From Glossina fuscipes (Eukaryota > Arthropoda > Insecta > Diptera > Glossinidae), in contig NW_023998422.1 of NCBI RefSeq assembly GCF_014805625.2, positions 10,479,264 through 10,543,263 of the forward strand: 64,000 nucleotides of DNA, read 5' to 3'. This document shows, in pieces, positions 59,912-64,000 of this stretch. The position numbers and the translations under genes are program-made. Position 1 is the first letter of the stretch; each line of letters opens with the position of its first letter. The notes under the pieces were generated by a model. The model searched no databases, was not told the DNA's origin, and saw only the letters and a program-made list of their open reading frames with translations.

Positions 59912-60530
59912 AGCAACTTGCAGAGGAGCCGTTAACATCGTTATCCTGACATTATGTTACCTCTACCGCTTATTTTATAGCAAACTTATTCTAGTCTTTA
60001 CCGTTAATATAACTGACAGGAAAGACTAAAGTTCGTAGGAAATTATTATCTAACGGTATTTTAAAATGAACTGATATATAAAGCTTAAGCAGATCGAAAA
60101 ATAAATTGTGTTTACCTTTCTTTAAATGTGAACTAAATACAATATGTTTGTACAGATTTATATGAGAGGTCAGACCTAGTACGATGTTGTGGTAAATAAT
60201 ACCTTGATAACTCGATCTAGAGGCACTGTCTTCTAGTCTTCTTCTAACGATATCTTCTAAGCTTGATAGGTGTAAAAATAAGTTATGGTTGGTATTTTAG
60301 GAAAGTAAATATTTAATTTAAGAGAAGGGAGTAAGTCTTCTCTATCGTTGGATGTATATTTTTTCGCTCTCTGTGGCGAAAAGTCAATTGCTCTTTTGTT
60401 ATCGATTGAAAGAAGGTTTAATCGGAAGAAAGAATGACTTGTGAATAAAGCAAAATTCTTAGCAAGATTTTCAAACATACGCCTGCGGAGATTCATAAAA
60501 CATATTTTGCGAGTCTTTTCCCATATTAGG
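58415..60530. other. Non-coding; microsatellites
   Basis: T tracts near 59668-59696, a short (TGC)n at 59736-59755, (AT)n at 59883-59911. The 95-codon minus-strand frame at 60257-60544 has no recognised domain and directly follows the decayed region at 60535, so it could be part of it. Confidence 0.45.
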
Positions 60531-60534
60531 CGGG

Positions 60535-61195
60535 TTCCCGGCATAATTGCATCAATTGTAGATTCAAAGATTGTTTGGTTGAATTGAAGCCGCGCATAAC
60601 ACGCTGCCCTCAGCGAAGTAGGGCCGAAGTAGTACCGAAGATATTCGCGTTCATCGCCTGCACCAAGTATTTTTGCACTTCCGATATTGTACTTTGTTCA
60701 TTTTTCTTCACCTTCGCTTTAAGCACGAAGACTGAAGCTTTCGGTTTCTTTTTGTGGCTCTTGTTCTAAGTTTTCAAAAACATCAAACTGAAAATAGTGC
60801 TATCCGTAGTTTGATAAACACCCCCAACGTAAGGACATTGCTGGAAAATCCGGTAACAATTTCTATACACGCTCGATAACAAGTGGTGCATGTAGGTACT
60901 GTTGCAAGAGTATCCTTCTGACGATCATCAAATAATTCATTCCCTTCTCCGATCGTTTCATATTTATTGCCTTCGTAGTAATCGTCATCTCCGTAATCTC
61001 CGTTACCTTCACCCTTCTACTTCTTAACGATTTTCGAGTGTAATATCTTCTTGCAGTTGTGAGGGGTTCGGTGCATACAATTTCATGCAGTGAAGATAAG
61101 TAATAGGCTCACTTAGCCATGACTTCGCAAAATCCAATCAATGCTTGTTGTCATGATATTTAAAACCAAAGTAATCGGCTTTCAATAGATGGAAT
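60535..61195 (-). pseudogene. Decayed coding region of unknown family
   Basis: Minus-strand frames hand over from one to the next with protein-like text throughout. 61194-61030 reads KADYFGFKYHDNKH, stop, LDFAKSWLSEPITYLHCMK and LYAPNPSQLQEDITLENR. After a stop and a one-base shift, 61015-60850 reads EGNGDYGDDDYYEGNKYE, GEGNELFDDRQKD and PTCTTCYRACIE. Another shift gives FDVFENLEQEPQKETESFS near 60783-60735, and a further one gives LKAKVKKNEQSTISEVQKYL and VQAMNANIFGTTSALL to 60613. Base composition is visibly richer in C/G than the surroundings. No start, splice sites or known domain identified. It could instead be a real gene with short introns, but the stops argue for a pseudogene or an old element. 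Confidence 0.5.
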
Positions 61196-61429
61196 TACAA
61201 ATTCTTTTATTTATTACTTGAATCCTTCAACCCAACTAGTTCGTGTGTCAAAACAAGTGAGATACGAATCTGGACACAGATTTACTTTATGGTAATGTAA
61301 TACATTTTAAATTCTCTTTATTTACCACTTAATAAGTAAGTCAGCTTCAAACTGGTTTCTAAAAATTTATTATTTTTTCATTTCATTTTCTATCACTTAA
61401 ATAATTATGAAATATTTTTTATGTGGTTT

Positions 61430-61985
61430 TTATTTATACCCATCGCTGAAGAGTGAAAGGTATATTCATTTTGTGACAAACGTTTGTAACGGCGAGAAGG
61501 CAGCGAACTTCAGCGAACCCATAAAGTAGCCCCACATATATTCTTGATCAGGATCAAATTCTAAATCGGTTTAAGCATGTCCCTTTGTCTGGCTGTCCGT
61601 CGGTCCATCTGTCTAATATCCGTTCTCAACATTCTCCCGGTTGTAAAAGTGAAGCAATAAACTTCAAGTTTAGCAGGTACGCAGGTTCATGTTGAAAATG
61701 GACAAAATCGGCCGAAGAACACGCCTACACTAATATGTAAAGTTACAAGACCAGTGTTTTTCAAAAGGAATAAAAAATTTGAAAGTGAGTTAGGCTTTTC
61801 AAAGGACACGCCTACAACGCCCACATGCCTATATAACACATACTTTTATATTGAACGTAGAAAAAATCAGCCGGGCGCACTTCACACTATAGAGCGTCAA
61901 AATTTACTTCTTTCACTTCCTTTATCTCTTTTAGAGTAACGATGATGGTTATAAAAGATTCGGTCACAACCGAATATATTTTCCT
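61430..61985 (+). repeat. Family B dispersed repeat (longest copy)
   Basis: Opens with 'tttatacccatcgctgaag' and a matching inverted 'gtatattc'. It continues 'atattcttgatcaggatcaa', 'catgtccctttgtctggctg', 'gaacacgcctacact', 'ggacacgcctacaacgccc', and ends 'ttcggtcacaaccgaatata' 'ttttccttacttg'. 'GGTCACAACC' forms part of a short terminal inverted motif (TTCGGT..ACCGAA). This general layout is familiar from non-coding repeats of higher flies; the class is not settled. Confidence 0.75.
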
Positions 61986-61989
61986 TACT

Positions 61990-62558
61990 TGTTTTATAAA
62001 TGGTTTTTAATGTACGCTACATCACGTCTTTTTGTTTTCTTCTTTTAAGTAAATTTCACTTTCAATCGTTCAGGCATAATAATCGTTAAATGCAAACGTG
62101 CACTACATTATTGGTACTTTTGTATGTTCCACATTTTATTCCTTTCACTTCATAAAAAAAAAAAAAATACAACGTATATCAACGTGTACCAATATGAAAG
62201 CTGTACGTGTATGCACTTTAAGATATATACATTTTAAAATGAATTTCAGATTCTATCACTTTACCATAAATTATTGATTTTCAAAAATTGCTTTCAAATG
62301 TCACATTAGATCCTTATAAATGTCAAGATTAAATTTCAGCTCATGAAATGTTTGCATGACATACGTTGCTGATGAATGCAAGCAATGATTTGCAATGTTT
62401 GTCCGTTTGTCTGTTAGTCTGGCTATCAGTCCGTCTATTTCAATCAGCTATCACTTAAAAACCTCAGCTAGAAAAGCAAAAGTTGTTCTTAAAAGCCAAA
62501 CTAAAATTAGTAAATATTTGAAGGACAGACTAGGAATTTGAAACACATTTCCTAGTTG

Positions 62559-62595
<37 letters not shown>

Positions 62596-63235
62596 TTTTG
62601 TTGTTCAAATTCAACATTTATGTAATGATATTATTAAACCAATATGATGCCATAGGATGTAATTATGAAAACAACTCCAGTTTCTCGAATGTAACCAAGT
62701 ATAGTAGTCAAGAAGACAGTCAAAGTCCTTGCGTATAACATGAAAGGTATAATATGAAGCACTCCGTCGTATATAATTAATTTAAACATTCACGGGAATG
62801 CCATCCCAATCTTGTCGCTTGCTCTCTTCCCCTACAGGCTTAATAAGCTGAAAGGTGAACTCAAATGAGGCGACTTGCATTGCCAGTCGTCACAATATTT
62901 AAATTATAAATAAGATAAAGAAACAGTTAGCGTAAATTCTATTAATAGGAAGATTCAATAAATAAATGAACGTTTGGAAGAAGAAGAATAATCCTTAGTG
63001 CTATGTTTGCTTAAAAATTTTTTCATATTCGCATGCGACTATACTACTATGGTCGAAAATTAGTAAAGCGCTGATCACATTGAATACATTTGCATTGTGC
63101 ATCACCCATTCAATAGTCAAAATATGGTTTGATTGTATGTATCTATATGTAGTAAGACATGTAGCTTGCAGTAAAAAGCATACAGAAAAAATTTATTTTG
63201 TAAGATGCAAAATGCAAATGCATTCCTTGTGAGCA
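61990..63235. other. Non-coding; (CA)n
   Basis: (AC)n at 62563-62591 and poly-A at 62153-62167. 62400-62440 has a GTCTGT-like motif that may be a scrap of family A or B. No gene. Confidence 0.5.
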
Positions 63236-63240
63236 GCGCT

Positions 63241-63640
63241 TTAGGCTAAGTTTTCTTCGATTACTTTTATGTAATGGATAACGCATTTCTTGCGGCAATG
63301 GGGCAATTTGTTAGAGATGAATGTCATTACAGCATCGGTTGCTTGAACATTCTCGTTAAGACCGCCCACAATTATGAATTTTGAACCATGGTTATACATC
63401 GTCTCCCATTTGATTAGGTCTTTAACACGTTAAGGACGGCGTGTACCACCGGTGGCTCACATCAGCTATAGTTTTGTTAGATGGAAGAAACTTTTGTGCA
63501 AGGCGCCGCCAGATAAAGCAAAGTACGATTTTTGCTGCCGCCCAATGAAGCGTAATAGGAAAAGCTTCGCAGTCCTTAACAAGTTAAGCGTTTTCCAATA
63601 GAAAGTCAACTCATATCATTGATATAATTTACCCCTCTTA
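63241..63640 (-). pseudogene. Exon-like frame, C-terminal end, split by a MITE
   Basis: The minus strand is open for about 60 codons from the MITE border (63425) to TAA at 63243-63241, reading LIKWETMYNHGSKFIIVGG, LNENVQATDAVMTFISNK, LPHCRKKCVIHYIKV and IEENLA. Removing the MITE with one TTAA keeps the frame: upstream sequence 63618-63584 reads ELTFYWKTLKD in the same frame. Going further upstream the frame meets a stop near 63622, so an intron or decay lies there; a strong donor-like AAAAG|GTAAGA sits at about 63640. I do not recognise the protein. Either the last exon of a gene broken by the insertion or an older fossil. Confidence 0.4.
63426..63583. mobile_element. piggyBac-like MITE, 158 bp, TTAA-flanked
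   Basis: Flanked by TTAA on both sides (63422-63425 and 63584-63587). The ends are inverted repeats: CACGTTAAGGACGGCG at 63426 against CTTGTTAAGGACTGCG on the other strand at 63583, 13 of 16 matching. The interior has the palindrome CCACCGGTGG and no coding capacity, and is more GC-rich than its flanks. TTAA duplication is the hallmark of piggyBac-type transposition. The ends do not start with the CCC of classic piggyBac, so the exact group is open. Confidence 0.7.
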
Positions 63641-63920
63641 CCTTTTACTTTTGTGTATTTTCGAAACTCAAGCGAAGCGTTCTGGTGACATCATTTGGAC
63701 AAAATTGCTTCAAGCTGTAAACTCCAAAGGAATAACGCAATTTTTTTTATATGAAAACTAAGCATTAGTTAAAGAACTGATCAGTCCGTGCGAGTTATAT
63801 GGAAAAGGCTTAATTTTTTTTTTTTTGATTATAACATAATGTTAGTTAGTCTTTCGATATTTTTTGGCAGTGGGCGCTTTGTCACGTTGTTATCTCCTTA
63901 TAAATGCCAGAGATATTCTA

Positions 63921-64000
63921 TTAGGTCATATTGAAAAGTCTCCGCGGTTTGTTTCGCGGTTTCACGAGTTTCTTCTTGTGGCCTGCTTTTTTCAAATGAT
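63921..64000 (+). mobile_element. Possible mariner-like end, cut by the window
   Basis: After a TA (63919-63920) the sequence reads TTAGGTCATATTGAAAAGTC TCCGCGG. Many mariner inverted repeats begin TTAGGT and continue with an 'AAAAGT.TC..CGG'-type stretch. The other end would be outside the window, so this cannot be confirmed. Confidence 0.3.

Noticed and set aside
60780..60850. LLPDF..AMS text in one frame as a BESS-type motif
   Set aside because: Too short and interrupted by stops; the resemblance is no better than chance.
1..64000. CRISPR array, rRNA, bacterial operons or phage genes
   Set aside because: None seen. The regular repeats present are fly-type tandem repeats without spacer structure, and the sequence is clearly eukaryotic.

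Overview
This is eukaryotic nuclear DNA: AT-rich, with long A/T homopolymers, many microsatellites and many dispersed repeats. Short introns (55 and 83 nt), a fly-type F-box protein, abundant mariner transposons and interspersed repeats of the 'TATACCC / GTCTGTCCGTC' kind common in higher Diptera all point to a brachyceran fly. A tephritid-like genome is my guess, not proven. Host coding content is very low. The window looks intergenic or intronic and has been built up largely by transposons.

Layout. 0-1 kb is a tandem array of about 190-bp dimers. 2-3.7 kb holds a SINE scrap, a 124-bp duplication, a family B repeat and a mariner fossil. 5-15 kb carries five family A repeats, a mariner fossil, a 109-bp tandem repeat and the best copy of a tRNA-derived SINE. 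18 kb has a second SINE beside a mariner fossil. 20.9-24.2 kb has two family A copies and a full-length mariner (1,241 bp, TA-flanked, 28-bp inverted repeats, broken transposase). 29.7-33.1 kb has three more mariner fossils. 33.8-35.1 kb contains the one gene I call with confidence, a three-exon F-box/leucine-rich protein on the minus strand. 36.8 kb has a LINE reverse-transcriptase remnant and 38.7-40 kb a decayed satellite of about 420-bp units. 46.7-47.3 kb has an internally deleted mariner that keeps both ends and its DNA-binding domain. 49.3-49.7 kb has a DRE/E-box/DRE promoter-like cluster followed by a possible small two-exon gene. 51.7-52.8 kb has a Ty3/gypsy integrase remnant, a SINE scrap and a family B repeat. 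55.7-58.4 kb has further tandem and dispersed repeats. 60.5-61.2 kb has an unrecognised decayed coding region on the minus strand. The last kb has an exon-like reading frame split by a 158-bp TTAA-flanked piggyBac-like MITE, and what may be the end of another mariner.

How the parts relate. No operon or pathway is visible. The main story is element decay: a full-length but dead mariner, a deleted derivative, and at least six fossils that no longer form open frames. The F-box protein would act as a substrate adaptor of an SCF ubiquitin ligase. I found no new defence or enzymatic system. The observations most worth checking are the split F-box gene, the MITE-interrupted frame, the promoter-like cluster, the unknown decayed gene and the SINE/family A/family B repeats.
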